A stretch of 8,431 nucleotides of DNA from Clostridia bacterium (GCA_017455945.1 JAFTLM010000356.1:1-8431), one strand, 5' to 3'. Positions 1 to 7,412 are shown, numbered from the stretch's first letter. Numbers and translations: made by a program. The notes: generated by a model from the sequence alone, not told the origin.

Positions 1-1
1 T

Positions 2-946
2 CCTGATGATATAATTACTGCTCCTGACATTGACGTGGTGGATATTTGTACCCCTAACATATATCACTATGATGCACTGAAAAAAGCAATATTGGCAGGA
101 AAGCATATATACTGTGAAAAACCGTTGTGCGTTTCATACGCACAGGCTAAAGAAATAGCCGAATTGGCTGAAAAAAGCGGCAAAATACACAACATTGTAT
201 TTAACAATCGCTTTTTGGCACCCATACAGCGAGCAAAACAATTAATTGAAGATAACAAACTTGGACGCATTTTATCCTTTAATGTCTCGTACCTTCACAG
301 CAGTGCCGTTTACACAAGCAAAAACGCAGGCTGGAAGCAAAACAAGGATATTTGCGGCGGAGGAGTCTTGTTCGATTTAGGCTCTCACGTCATAGACCTC
401 ATATATCATTTGTGCGGACAATTTGACGAAGTAAATACTCTTACACAAATTGCATACGAAAAACGTACGGGTATGAACGGAAAGCCTTGGAAAACTAATG
501 CAGACGAGGCTTTTTATATGATCGCAAAGCTGAAAAACGGAGCTTGCGGAACAATTACGGCAAGCAAGGTGGCACCGGGAGCAAACGACGATATAATACT
601 CGACATATACGGAGAAAATGGGTCTATAAAGTTCTCGCTTATGGATTGTAACTGGTTACATTTTTACGATAACACTTTAGAAGACTCCGCTTTAGGCGGA
701 AACAAGGGCTACACCAAAATAGAGTGCGTAGGAAGATATCCCGAACCGCAAGGTGTATTTCCTTCTCCTAAAGCTTCTTCGGGTTGGCTTCGCGGACATA
801 TTTCGAGTATGTACAATTTTATAAATTCCGTTTATACGGGAATCCAAACGTCGCCAAGCTTCAGTGACGGTGCTTACGTTCAGGCTGTTATGGAGGCGGC
901 TTACCGTTCTGCGGAATCACGTATGTGGGTAAAGGTAGAAGATTGA
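2..946 (+). CDS. Gfo/Idh/MocA-family NAD(P)-dependent oxidoreductase, 5'-truncated
   Basis: The reading frame is already open at the window edge, so the start and the first part of the Rossmann fold (the GxGxxG nucleotide-binding loop) are missing; 314 residues remain. Visible family marks, numbered in the fragment, are the end of the Rossmann domain (VVDICTPN, about 12-19), the EKP motif at 39-41 whose lysine is the usual catalytic or cofactor-contacting residue, and the C-terminal-domain motif GGGVLFDLGSHVIDL with Asp125, His129 and Asp132 in the places of the family's substrate-site residues. The C-terminus (SDGAYVQAVMEAAYRSAES) also follows the family pattern. These enzymes oxidise or reduce sugars, inositols and related polyols in the cytoplasm; the substrate cannot be told from sequence. 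The TGA stop lies 1 nt before coaE, so the two are probably co-translated. Leucine codons here are mixed (TTA, TTG, CTG, CTT), unlike the CTT-rich genes downstream, which may mean lower expression. The family call is firm, the substrate unknown. Confidence 0.93.
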   Translation, partial: PDDIITAPDIDVVDICTPNIYHYDALKKAILAGKHIYCEKPLCVSYAQAKEIAELAEKSGKIHNIVFNNRFLAPIQRAKQLIEDNKLGRILSFNVSYLHSSAVYTSKNAGWKQNKDICGGGVLFDLGSHVIDLIYHLCGQFDEVNTLTQIAYEKRTGMNGKPWKTNADEAFYMIAKLKNGACGTITASKVAPGANDDIILDIYGENGSIKFSLMDCNWLHFYDNTLEDSALGGNKGYTKIECVGRYPEPQGVFPSPKASSGWLRGHISSMYNFINSVYTGIQTSPSFSDGAYVQAVMEAAYRSAESRMWVKVED

Positions 947-947
947 C

Positions 948-1553
948 ATGAAAATAATTGGATTAACAGGCCCCAGCGATGCGGGCAAGGGCTTTTGTTG
1001 CGGCTTTTTCGCAAAATATGAAATCCCGTGCATAGATACCGACGACTTATATCACAAGCTATTAATTCCGCCGTCAGAGTGTGTAAATGAGCTTGTTGAA
1101 AATTTTGGGGAATCTATTCTCAATGAATCAAACGGCATAAACCGTAAAAAACTTGCCGATATCGTATTTTCTGATGAAAATAACGGCAAGCTTGAACTAC
1201 TTAATAAAATAACACACAAGTATGTTTTAGCTAAGACTATGGAAGTAATTGAAAAGTGTAAGGCAGAGAACGCAACAGCCGCAGTTGTAGATGCACCTTT
1301 GCTGTTTGAAGCAGGCTTTGACCGCTTTTGCGATTTCTGTATAGCCGTTATTTCAAAAGAAGAACTTCGTGTAAAACGTATAATGGAGCGCGATTCAATT
1401 AACCAAGAGGCGGCTTTGATGCGTGTACACTCTCAAAAGAGTGACGATTTTTACATATCTCGGGCAGATTACACTGTTACAAATGATACCGATACCGCTT
1501 CCCTTGAAAAACAACTGAAAAACATATTCATAAAAGAAAATCTAATTGTATGA
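948..1553 (+). CDS. coaE: Dephospho-CoA kinase
   Basis: Catalyses the last step of coenzyme A synthesis, ATP-dependent phosphorylation of the ribose 3'-hydroxyl of dephospho-CoA, in the cytoplasm. The 201-residue length is normal for CoaE. The order of motifs fits the family: P-loop GLTGPSDAGKG (residues 5-15), the IDTDDLYHKL segment (30-39, matching the family IDAD..YH motif with the presumed catalytic aspartate), DAPLLFEAGFD (115-125, the PLLFE signature), the lid-type arginine run RVKRIMERD (141-149), and the closing Q..../ADYTVTND segment (163-180; the family ends AD.vi.N). The P-loop is unusual: the residue after Lys14 is Gly15 instead of Ser or Thr. The ATG is 1 nt after the upstream stop; an AAAGG at 931-935 inside the upstream gene can act as ribosome binding site at a rather long distance of about 12 nt. 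coaE elsewhere often sits beside polA or mutM; here it lies between an oxidoreductase and an aminopeptidase. Confidence 0.93.
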   Translation: MKIIGLTGPSDAGKGFCCGFFAKYEIPCIDTDDLYHKLLIPPSECVNELVENFGESILNESNGINRKKLADIVFSDENNGKLELLNKITHKYVLAKTMEVIEKCKAENATAAVVDAPLLFEAGFDRFCDFCIAVISKEELRVKRIMERDSINQEAALMRVHSQKSDDFYISRADYTVTNDTDTASLEKQLKNIFIKENLIV

Positions 1554-1558
1554 AAGGA
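1553..1558 (+). promoter_or_regulatory. Ribosome binding site that fixes the M18 aminopeptidase start
   Basis: AAAGGA ends 8 nt before the ATG at 1567 and overlaps the last base of the coaE stop. The frame is also open from a TTG at 1546, which lies inside coaE and has no Shine-Dalgarno sequence at a fitting distance, so the ATG at 1567 is the better start. Confidence 0.75.
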
Positions 1559-1566
1559 ATAGTTTC

Positions 1567-2934
1567 ATGAAAGAACTTGAATATAACAAAAAAAGCTTTT
1601 TTGATAAATTCGGAGACGACAAGCTCGCATCGGCTTTTGAATATGCCAAAGGATATATGAACTTTTTGGATGCTGCCAAAACAGAAAGAGAGGCTGTAAA
1701 ATACACTGTTGAAGAAGCAAAAAAACATGGGTTTGTAGCTTACGATTTCGGAGACAAGCTTGAAGTGGGCGGAAAATATTATTACAATAACCGAGGAAAG
1801 AACATTTTTCTTTTCACTATAGGAAGCGAGTCACTTGAAAATGGCTTCAGAATATCCGCGGCACATATAGATTCTCCAAGAATTGACCTGAAGCCTGCTC
1901 CGCTTTACGAGGACGGAGGAATGGGATTTTTTAAAACCCATTATTACGGCGGAATAAGAAAGTATCAGTGGCTTACGCTTCCGCTGGCTCTTCACGGAGT
2001 TATTGTAAAAAAAGACGGTAGCGTAATTGACGTTGTTGTCGGAGAAGATGACAGCGACCCGATTTTCTACATTAACGACTTGTTGCCCCATCTTAGCTAT
2101 GAGGACGATAAGAAACCTCTTGGAAGTGCTGTTCCCGCTGAAAAACTGAATATCCTTATTGGAAGTATTCCCGCCAGTGATGACGAAAACAAGAATATAA
2201 AGCTCAACATTCTTAAGCTTCTTAACGAAAAATACGAAATCACGGAAGAAGATTTTCTTTCTGCCGAGATTTCTGCAGTTCCCGCTCTTAAAGCCAGGGA
2301 TATCGGATTTGACAGGTCGCTTATAGGTGCTTACGGACACGATGACAGAGTTTGTGCATACCCTGCTCTTTCCGCTATATTTGAAAACACCGATTCCAAG
2401 CATTCGCTTATGTGTGTTCTTGCAGACAAAGAGGAAACGGGCAGCGAAGGTAATACAGGCATGCAGGCAGATCTTTTTACGGATCTGATTTCGGACATAT
2501 CGGCAACACTCGGAGCCAATGTGTTCAAGGTTCGCGCCAATTCAAAGTGTCTGTCTGCGGACGTTTCCGCGGCTTACGACCCGAACTTCTCGGAAGTATT
2601 TGAAAAAATGAACTCTCCCCTTCTTTCTCACGGCGCAATACTGACAAAATATACAGGAGCACGCGGAAAAAGCAGTACAAACGACGCAAGTGCGGAATAT
2701 ATAGCCTGGCTACGTGATACAATGGACAAAGACGATGTCCTTTGGCAAACCGGAGAATTGGGAAAGGTTGACGTTGGCGGCGGCGGAACTGTGGCAAAAT
2801 ACGTTGCTAAACACAACATTGATACTATTGACCTTGGTGTGCCTGTTATATCTATGCACGCACCTTATGAGGTGGTTTCAAAGGTCGACGTTTACGAAAC
2901 CTACAGAGCGTTTTGTTCATTTTGTAAAAACTAA
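1567..2934 (+). CDS. M18-family zinc aminopeptidase (aminopeptidase I type)
   Basis: A cytoplasmic metallo-exopeptidase that removes N-terminal residues from peptides; M18 enzymes use two metal ions and often prefer acidic or aliphatic N-termini and form large oligomers (family knowledge). With the ATG at 1567 the protein has 455 residues, a usual M18 length. The presumed metal ligands and catalytic residues are all there in order: His100 and Asp102 in SAAHIDSPRIDLKP, Asp259/Asp260 in GHDDRVCAY, the catalytic and ligand pair Glu289-Glu290 in DKEETGSEG, Asp332 in SADVSAAYDPNF, and His431 in ISMHAPYEVVSK. The segment from about 120 to 240 corresponds to the extra (dimerisation) domain inserted in the catalytic fold. 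No signal peptide is seen. It follows coaE by 13 nt and precedes prfA by 23 nt, so it probably shares their transcript. Specific substrate not predictable. It could be named apeA/pepA-like in other genomes, but no symbol is certain. Confidence 0.93.
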   Translation: MKELEYNKKSFFDKFGDDKLASAFEYAKGYMNFLDAAKTEREAVKYTVEEAKKHGFVAYDFGDKLEVGGKYYYNNRGKNIFLFTIGSESLENGFRISAAHIDSPRIDLKPAPLYEDGGMGFFKTHYYGGIRKYQWLTLPLALHGVIVKKDGSVIDVVVGEDDSDPIFYINDLLPHLSYEDDKKPLGSAVPAEKLNILIGSIPASDDENKNIKLNILKLLNEKYEITEEDFLSAEISAVPALKARDIGFDRSLIGAYGHDDRVCAYPALSAIFENTDSKHSLMCVLADKEETGSEGNTGMQADLFTDLISDISATLGANVFKVRANSKCLSADVSAAYDPNFSEVFEKMNSPLLSHGAILTKYTGARGKSSTNDASAEYIAWLRDTMDKDDVLWQTGELGKVDVGGGGTVAKYVAKHNIDTIDLGVPVISMHAPYEVVSKVDVYETYRAFCSFCKN

Positions 2935-2957
2935 TTAATTGGAAAGGCAACCCTTTT

Positions 2958-4022
2958 ATGCTTCAAAAACTTAATACAGCAGAAATTAAATATACCGAAA
3001 TAGAAAAAGAACTTGCCAATCCGGATATATTCTCAAATCAGGAGGAATATACCCGTCTTATGAAAGAATACAAGGCGTTGACCCCTGTGATTGAAAAGTT
3101 CAGAGAATACAAAAAGACCGAAAAGGATATGAATGACGCTCGCGAAATGCTTGACGAACAGCTTGACGCCGAGATGCGTGAAATGGTAAGCGAAGAGTAC
3201 AAGAACTGTCAGCACAACCTTGAGGTTTTGCTTGATGAACTGAAGATACTCCTTCTCCCCAGAGACCCCAACGACGACAAGAACGTTATTGTGGAAATTC
3301 GCGGCGGAGCCGGGGGTGAAGAGGCTGCACTTTTTGCGGCAGTTCTCTACAGAATGTATTCTATGTATTCGGAATCGGTTGGGTTCAAAACCTCGGTTAT
3401 GAGTGCCAACGAAACTGAGCTTGGAGGATACAAAGAAATTTCATTTATGATTGAGGGAGACGGCGCATATTCACGCTTTAAATTTGAAAGCGGGGTTCAC
3501 AGAGTGCAGCGTGTTCCCGAAACCGAATCGCAAGGAAGAATACAAACTTCAACCGCAACGGTTGCGGTTCTTCCCGAGGTTGAAGACGTTGAAATCGAAA
3601 TAAATCCTTCGGACCTCATATTTGAATCTTGCAAATCAAGTGGTGCGGGAGGTCAGCACATCAACAAAACCGAGTCGGCGGTAAGACTTACCCATAAGCC
3701 CTCGGTTATTGTCATAGAGTGTCAGGAGGAACGAAGCCAGTTCAAAAATAAAGACAAAGCCCTGAAAATGCTTCGTGCAAAGCTCTATGATATAAAGCAG
3801 ACCGAACAATCCGAAAAAATCGCTTCGGAAAGGAAGAGCCAGGTTGGAACAGGAGACCGAAGTGAACGTATACGCACATACAATTATCCTCAAGGTCGTG
3901 TAACCGACCACAGAATAGGCGTTACTCTTTATTCGCTTGAAAGCTTTTTGAACGGCAATATCGGTGAAATGATAGATGCGTTAATAACCGCAGATACAGC
4001 CGAAAAATTAAAAAACAACTAA
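2958..4022 (+). CDS. prfA: Peptide chain release factor 1
   Basis: Recognises UAA and UAG in the ribosomal A site and triggers hydrolysis of the peptidyl-tRNA ester. The 354 residues match the usual RF1 length. The catalytic GGQ loop is at 231-233 within SSGAGGQHINKTESAVRLTH, followed by the conserved N-K-T-E/D-S-A-V-R. The stop-codon tripeptide region reads RVPETESQGRIQTS (185-198): a P-x-T motif (PET, 187-189) as in RF1, not the SPF of RF2, which decides the type. Domain 1 (about 1-100) is a helical, charged N-terminal region, and EIRGGAGGEEAALFA (113-127) opens domain 2. A strong GGAAAGG (2941-2947) precedes the ATG by 10 nt. RF1 Gln233 is normally methylated by PrmC, whose gene often follows prfA directly; here the next gene is sua5 instead. 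The gene ends 8 nt before sua5, and its stop codon abuts that gene's ribosome binding site. Confidence 0.98.
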   Translation: MLQKLNTAEIKYTEIEKELANPDIFSNQEEYTRLMKEYKALTPVIEKFREYKKTEKDMNDAREMLDEQLDAEMREMVSEEYKNCQHNLEVLLDELKILLLPRDPNDDKNVIVEIRGGAGGEEAALFAAVLYRMYSMYSESVGFKTSVMSANETELGGYKEISFMIEGDGAYSRFKFESGVHRVQRVPETESQGRIQTSTATVAVLPEVEDVEIEINPSDLIFESCKSSGAGGQHINKTESAVRLTHKPSVIVIECQEERSQFKNKDKALKMLRAKLYDIKQTEQSEKIASERKSQVGTGDRSERIRTYNYPQGRVTDHRIGVTLYSLESFLNGNIGEMIDALITADTAEKLKNN

Positions 4023-4030
4023 AGGATAGA

Positions 4031-5068
4031 ATGTTGAATACTCAGATAATAAAAACAGACGGAATATCTATTGATTATAATGACTTGAATATGGCGGCTA
4101 AAATTATAAGAGAGGGCGGGCTGGTTGTTTTCCCTACCGAAACCGTATACGGTCTTGGCGGTGATGCAACCAATGCCTCTGCTGCAAAAAAAATTTATGC
4201 CGCAAAAGGACGCCCCTCAGATAATCCGCTCATTATACATATTGCAAAACCTGAGGATGCTGAGAAATATGCTTTTACAAGCGAAGTGTATTACAAGCTG
4301 GCAAAGTCGTTTATGCCCGGACCTCTTACGGTGATACTCCCCAAAAAGGATATTATTCCCTTTTCTGTTACTGGCGGACTTGATTCTGTAGCGGTAAGAT
4401 GCCCGTCGCATCCGATAGCTTCAAAGCTTATTGAAGCCACAGGTGTTCCCCTCGCCGCACCGTCGGCAAATTTGTCGGGAAAGCCTTCTCCTACATGCGC
4501 TCGTCACGTTATAGAAGATCTGTGCGGAAGAGTTGACGCTATTATTGACGGAGGCGATTCCGAAATAGGACTTGAATCGACTATTGTCAAGCTTGACGGC
4601 GATTCGCTGACACTGCTTCGTCCGGGTGCCATAACCGCGGATGCATTGAGGTGCGTTTGTGCCTCTGTAACAATCGCCCCCGCGGTCTTAGAGCAGTTAC
4701 GGGAAGATGAGCGACCGCTTTCGCCGGGTATGAAATACAAACACTATGCACCGACAGTTCCCTTCGTGCTTATTGACGGAGAACGCGAGAGGGTAATTGA
4801 ATTTTTGAAATCGGAACAAAAAAGCAAAAAGTGCGCGATTCTTTGTTATCATGAGGATATGGCGTTACTTGACAATCAAAATATAATTGACGTTGGTAAT
4901 GCCGACAATCTTGAGTCACAGGCTCATATTCTTTTTACGGCATTAAGAGATGCGGACAGCTTTGGCGTAGATATTATTTACGCTCATTTGCCGCCCAAAG
5001 ACGGAATCGGTTTGGCTCTTTATAACAGAATGATAAGAGCCGCGGCTCATACAGTAATTAAGGTTTAA
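4031..5068 (+). CDS. sua5: Threonylcarbamoyl-AMP synthase, two-domain Sua5 form
   Basis: Makes threonylcarbamoyl-AMP from threonine, bicarbonate and ATP, the first step of t6A formation at position 37 of tRNAs that read ANN codons; TsaB, TsaD and TsaE then transfer the group. The N-terminal YrdC-like domain (about 15-200) carries FPTETVYGLGGDA (34-46), the KGRPSDNPLIIH signature (59-70), SVAVRCPSHP (119-128), APSANLSGKPSPT (143-155) and GLESTIVKLDG (180-190) with LLRPGAIT (195-202). The linker SPGMKYKHYAP (231-241) is typical of Sua5, and the region from about 245 to 345 is the C-terminal Sua5 domain, absent from the short TsaC/YrdC form. The length of 345 fits. AAAGGA (4021-4026) overlapping the prfA stop serves as ribosome binding site. 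Placement after prfA is common in Firmicutes, normally with prmC in between. The other names used are ywlC and tsaC. Confidence 0.96.
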   Translation: MLNTQIIKTDGISIDYNDLNMAAKIIREGGLVVFPTETVYGLGGDATNASAAKKIYAAKGRPSDNPLIIHIAKPEDAEKYAFTSEVYYKLAKSFMPGPLTVILPKKDIIPFSVTGGLDSVAVRCPSHPIASKLIEATGVPLAAPSANLSGKPSPTCARHVIEDLCGRVDAIIDGGDSEIGLESTIVKLDGDSLTLLRPGAITADALRCVCASVTIAPAVLEQLREDERPLSPGMKYKHYAPTVPFVLIDGERERVIEFLKSEQKSKKCAILCYHEDMALLDNQNIIDVGNADNLESQAHILFTALRDADSFGVDIIYAHLPPKDGIGLALYNRMIRAAAHTVIKV

Positions 5069-5074
5069 TTCATC

Positions 5075-5080
5075 GGAGGA
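5075..5080 (+). promoter_or_regulatory. Strong ribosome binding site of the topoisomerase gene
   Basis: GGAGGA, the closest match in the window to the anti-Shine-Dalgarno sequence, lies 4 nt upstream of the ATG at 5085 and supports that start. It is also the strongest initiation signal of the operon, suggesting that this gene is translated well. Confidence 0.75.
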
Positions 5081-5084
5081 AAAA

Positions 5085-7274
5085 ATGGCAAAAAGAAAAG
5101 TTCAGGAAAAAGCCCCTATTAAATATGCCCCCGTACAAAAACAGCTCATTACGGATACCATAGAGAAAAACTATATGCCGTACGTTATGAGTGTTATTAT
5201 ATCGCGTGCAATTCCCGAAATAGACGGATTGAAGCCGTCGCACAGAAAGCTTCTCTATACTATGTACAAGATGGGATTGCTTACCGGCAACAGAACAAAA
5301 AGTGCTAACGTGGTAGGTCAAACAATGAAGCTTAACCCCCACGGCGATATGGCAATATATGAAACGCTTGTAAGACTTACCAGAGCAAATGAATCGCTTT
5401 TGCACCCGCTTGTAGACTCTAAAGGAAGCTTTGGTAAACAGTACTCGTCCGAAATGAGCTTTGCCGCGTCAAGATATACCGAGGTTAAACTTGATGCTTT
5501 CTGTGCAGAGCTTTTCAGAGGAATAGACAAAAACGCTGTAGACTTTGTACCCAACTACGATAAAACTATGCAAGAGCCGGTGCTTTTGCCTGCTGCGTTC
5601 CCAAACATTCTCGTCACTCCGAACACCGGTATTGCGGTAGGTATGGCGTCTTCAATTTGCTCTTTTAACCTTGCCGAAATATGTGATGGAACTATTGCAC
5701 TCCTCAGGAATCCCAAAACAAGCGTTGAAAAAATGCTTGATATAGTAAAAGCTCCCGACTTTCCCGGCGGAGGAACAATCATTTACGACCGTGAACAAAT
5801 GCGTAACATATACGAAACCGGACAGGGATCTGTAAAAATACGTTCCAGATACAACTACGACAAGAGTGCAAACTGTATCGACATTGTACAAATCCCCTAC
5901 TCTACTTCCATAGAGCTTATAATCAAGCGTATTGCAGACCTTGTCAAGGAAGGTAAGCTCAAAGAAGTAACCGACGTAAGAGACGAAATCGACCTGCACG
6001 GATTTAAGCTTACACTGGACATTAGAAAAGGCACCGACCCCGACAAGCTTATGATGAAGCTTTATAAGCTTACTCCCCTGGAGGATTCTTTCAAGTGCAA
6101 TTTCAATATTCTGGTAAATTCGGAGCCCAGACAGTTGGGACTTGTAGACATACTTCACGAATGGATAGCATTCAGAATGGGATGTGTACGCCGAGAGCTT
6201 ACGTTTGACCTGGAAAAGAAAAACGACAAGCTTCATCTTCTTCTCGGACTTGCGAAAATATATCTTGATATCGATAAAGTAATAAAGATTATTCGCAACA
6301 CCGAAAAAGATGAAGAAGTAATCAAAAACCTTATGACCGGTTTTGACATCGACCAGATTCAAGCGGAATATATCGCCGAAATCAAATTGAGACACATTAA
6401 TAAGGAATATATTCTTAACCGTATGGGAGAGATCAAAGCGCTACAGGACGAGATTGCACAGATTGAGGAGCTTCTCGGCGACGACCTCAAAATAAAAGCT
6501 CTTATTTCCAAACAGCTTACGGAAATAAAGAAAAAATACGGTCAGCCCAGAAAATCCTATCTTGAATATTCTTCCGACGTTGTTGAGTATCAAGAAGAAG
6601 AGGTTGTGGAAAACTTCCCCGTTAAGATCTATCTTACCAAAGAAGGATATTTCAAAAAAGTTGTCTTGGCTTCTCTTAAATCCACAGACGAGCACAAGAT
6701 GAAAGAGGGCGACGAAATAGCCTTTATGGAAGAGACAGATAACACGGCAGAAATAATATTCTTTACTGACAAATGCAGGGTATACAAGGCTAAAGCCGCC
6801 GATTTTGAATCTGTAAAGATATCCGCAATGGGTGCGTTTATTCCCGCTGAGCTTGGAATGGAAAACGGTGAAAAGCCGATATTTATGAAGGTTCAAAAGG
6901 GCTATCCCGAAAACGAGAATATGGTATTTATTTTCGAGAACGGAAAAGGCGTCAAGGTTCCTATGTCCGCATACGACACAAAAGGAACCAGACGCAAGCT
7001 TCAAGGTGCATATTCTGCGGCTTCGCCTATTGTTGCAGTATTCTATGAAAAAGAACCGTTTGAGATAATGATGATAAACTCGGCAAAGAAAGCCATCATT
7101 TTCAAATCGTCGCTTATTCCCGTCAAAGCAACAAGAAGTGCGGGCGGCGTAACTCTTATGACGCTTAAAAAGGACCAAAAAATAGTGTCTGCCGTCTCGG
7201 ATGAAAAGGAAAAGTTCGAGGATACCAAGGGATACAGAAAATATAAATTACCGGCAACCGGTACAAACTTATAA
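5085..7274 (+). CDS. Type IIA DNA topoisomerase A subunit, ParC/GyrA-like
   Basis: The DNA breakage-reunion subunit of a type II topoisomerase; it needs a GyrB/ParE-like ATPase partner, which is not in this window. The 729 residues are shorter than a typical GyrA. The catalytic pair is Arg130-Tyr131 in FAASRYTEVKL. The winged-helix region has the conserved YVMSVIISRAIPEIDGLKPSHRKLL (33 onward, in which IDG is shorter than the usual RDG-type loop) and NPHGDMAIYETLVR (84-97). The tower and coiled-coil region runs to about 500, including charged helices near 430-500. A C-terminal beta-pinwheel-like part follows from about 510 (VKIYLTKEGYFKKV) with repeats such as ATRSAGGVTLMTL near the end. No QRRGGKG-type gyrase box is seen, which argues against true GyrA and for a decatenating, topo IV-like role. 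A segment YDTKGTRRKL (630-639) looks typical of a clostridial clade. Residues matching E. coli GyrA Ser83 and Asp87 are Met89 and Glu93. The family is certain; gyrase or topo IV activity is inferred. Confidence 0.93.
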   Translation: MAKRKVQEKAPIKYAPVQKQLITDTIEKNYMPYVMSVIISRAIPEIDGLKPSHRKLLYTMYKMGLLTGNRTKSANVVGQTMKLNPHGDMAIYETLVRLTRANESLLHPLVDSKGSFGKQYSSEMSFAASRYTEVKLDAFCAELFRGIDKNAVDFVPNYDKTMQEPVLLPAAFPNILVTPNTGIAVGMASSICSFNLAEICDGTIALLRNPKTSVEKMLDIVKAPDFPGGGTIIYDREQMRNIYETGQGSVKIRSRYNYDKSANCIDIVQIPYSTSIELIIKRIADLVKEGKLKEVTDVRDEIDLHGFKLTLDIRKGTDPDKLMMKLYKLTPLEDSFKCNFNILVNSEPRQLGLVDILHEWIAFRMGCVRRELTFDLEKKNDKLHLLLGLAKIYLDIDKVIKIIRNTEKDEEVIKNLMTGFDIDQIQAEYIAEIKLRHINKEYILNRMGEIKALQDEIAQIEELLGDDLKIKALISKQLTEIKKKYGQPRKSYLEYSSDVVEYQEEEVVENFPVKIYLTKEGYFKKVVLASLKSTDEHKMKEGDEIAFMEETDNTAEIIFFTDKCRVYKAKAADFESVKISAMGAFIPAELGMENGEKPIFMKVQKGYPENENMVFIFENGKGVKVPMSAYDTKGTRRKLQGAYSAASPIVAVFYEKEPFEIMMINSAKKAIIFKSSLIPVKATRSAGGVTLMTLKKDQKIVSAVSDEKEKFEDTKGYRKYKLPATGTNL

Positions 7275-7292
7275 AGGAAGAAGGTAAAGCAT

Positions 7293-7412
7293 ATGAATAA
7301 AATGAGTAAAAGAGAAAGAAAAAAGCAACTGATTGTAAGAGTTACTTGTCTTGTATTGGCGGGGCTTATGTTTCTCGGTACAGCATACGTGGCTTTGTCG
7401 TTTTTGTTTTAA
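7293..7412 (+). CDS. Small single-pass membrane protein, 39 residues
   Basis: A short frame begins at ATG 7293, 18 nt after the topoisomerase stop, with GAAGG at 7280-7284 (8 nt spacing) as a good ribosome binding site. The product has a strongly basic N-terminus (MNKMSKRERKKQ, 1-12) and then an almost uninterrupted hydrophobic stretch from about 17 to 39 (VTCLVLAGLMFLGTAYVALS and on to a final FLF), so it is probably a one-helix inner-membrane protein with the basic end in the cytoplasm by the positive-inside rule. Design and length resemble small Firmicute membrane proteins such as Prli42, the stressosome anchor of Listeria, or DUF4044-type proteins, but I cannot confirm membership. It closes the + strand operon. 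It is probably real because start, ribosome binding site and hydrophobic pattern agree; function unknown. Confidence 0.7.
   Translation: MNKMSKRERKKQLIVRVTCLVLAGLMFLGTAYVALSFLF

Noticed and set aside
1546..1566. TTG start for the M18 aminopeptidase that would overlap the end of coaE
   Set aside because: No ribosome binding site at a fitting distance, whereas the ATG at 1567 has AAAGGA 8 nt upstream and gives a normal N-terminus.
1920..1941. Inverted repeat ATGGG...CCCAT around a T/A run, like a small hairpin
   Set aside because: It lies inside the aminopeptidase coding region, encodes conserved-looking residues and is imperfect; probably chance.
5652..6395. Long open frames on the - strand opposite the topoisomerase gene (also 6441-7178)
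   Set aside because: They are antisense to a well-supported gene, rich in Phe, Tyr and Cys as expected for a reversed coding strand, and resemble no known domain.
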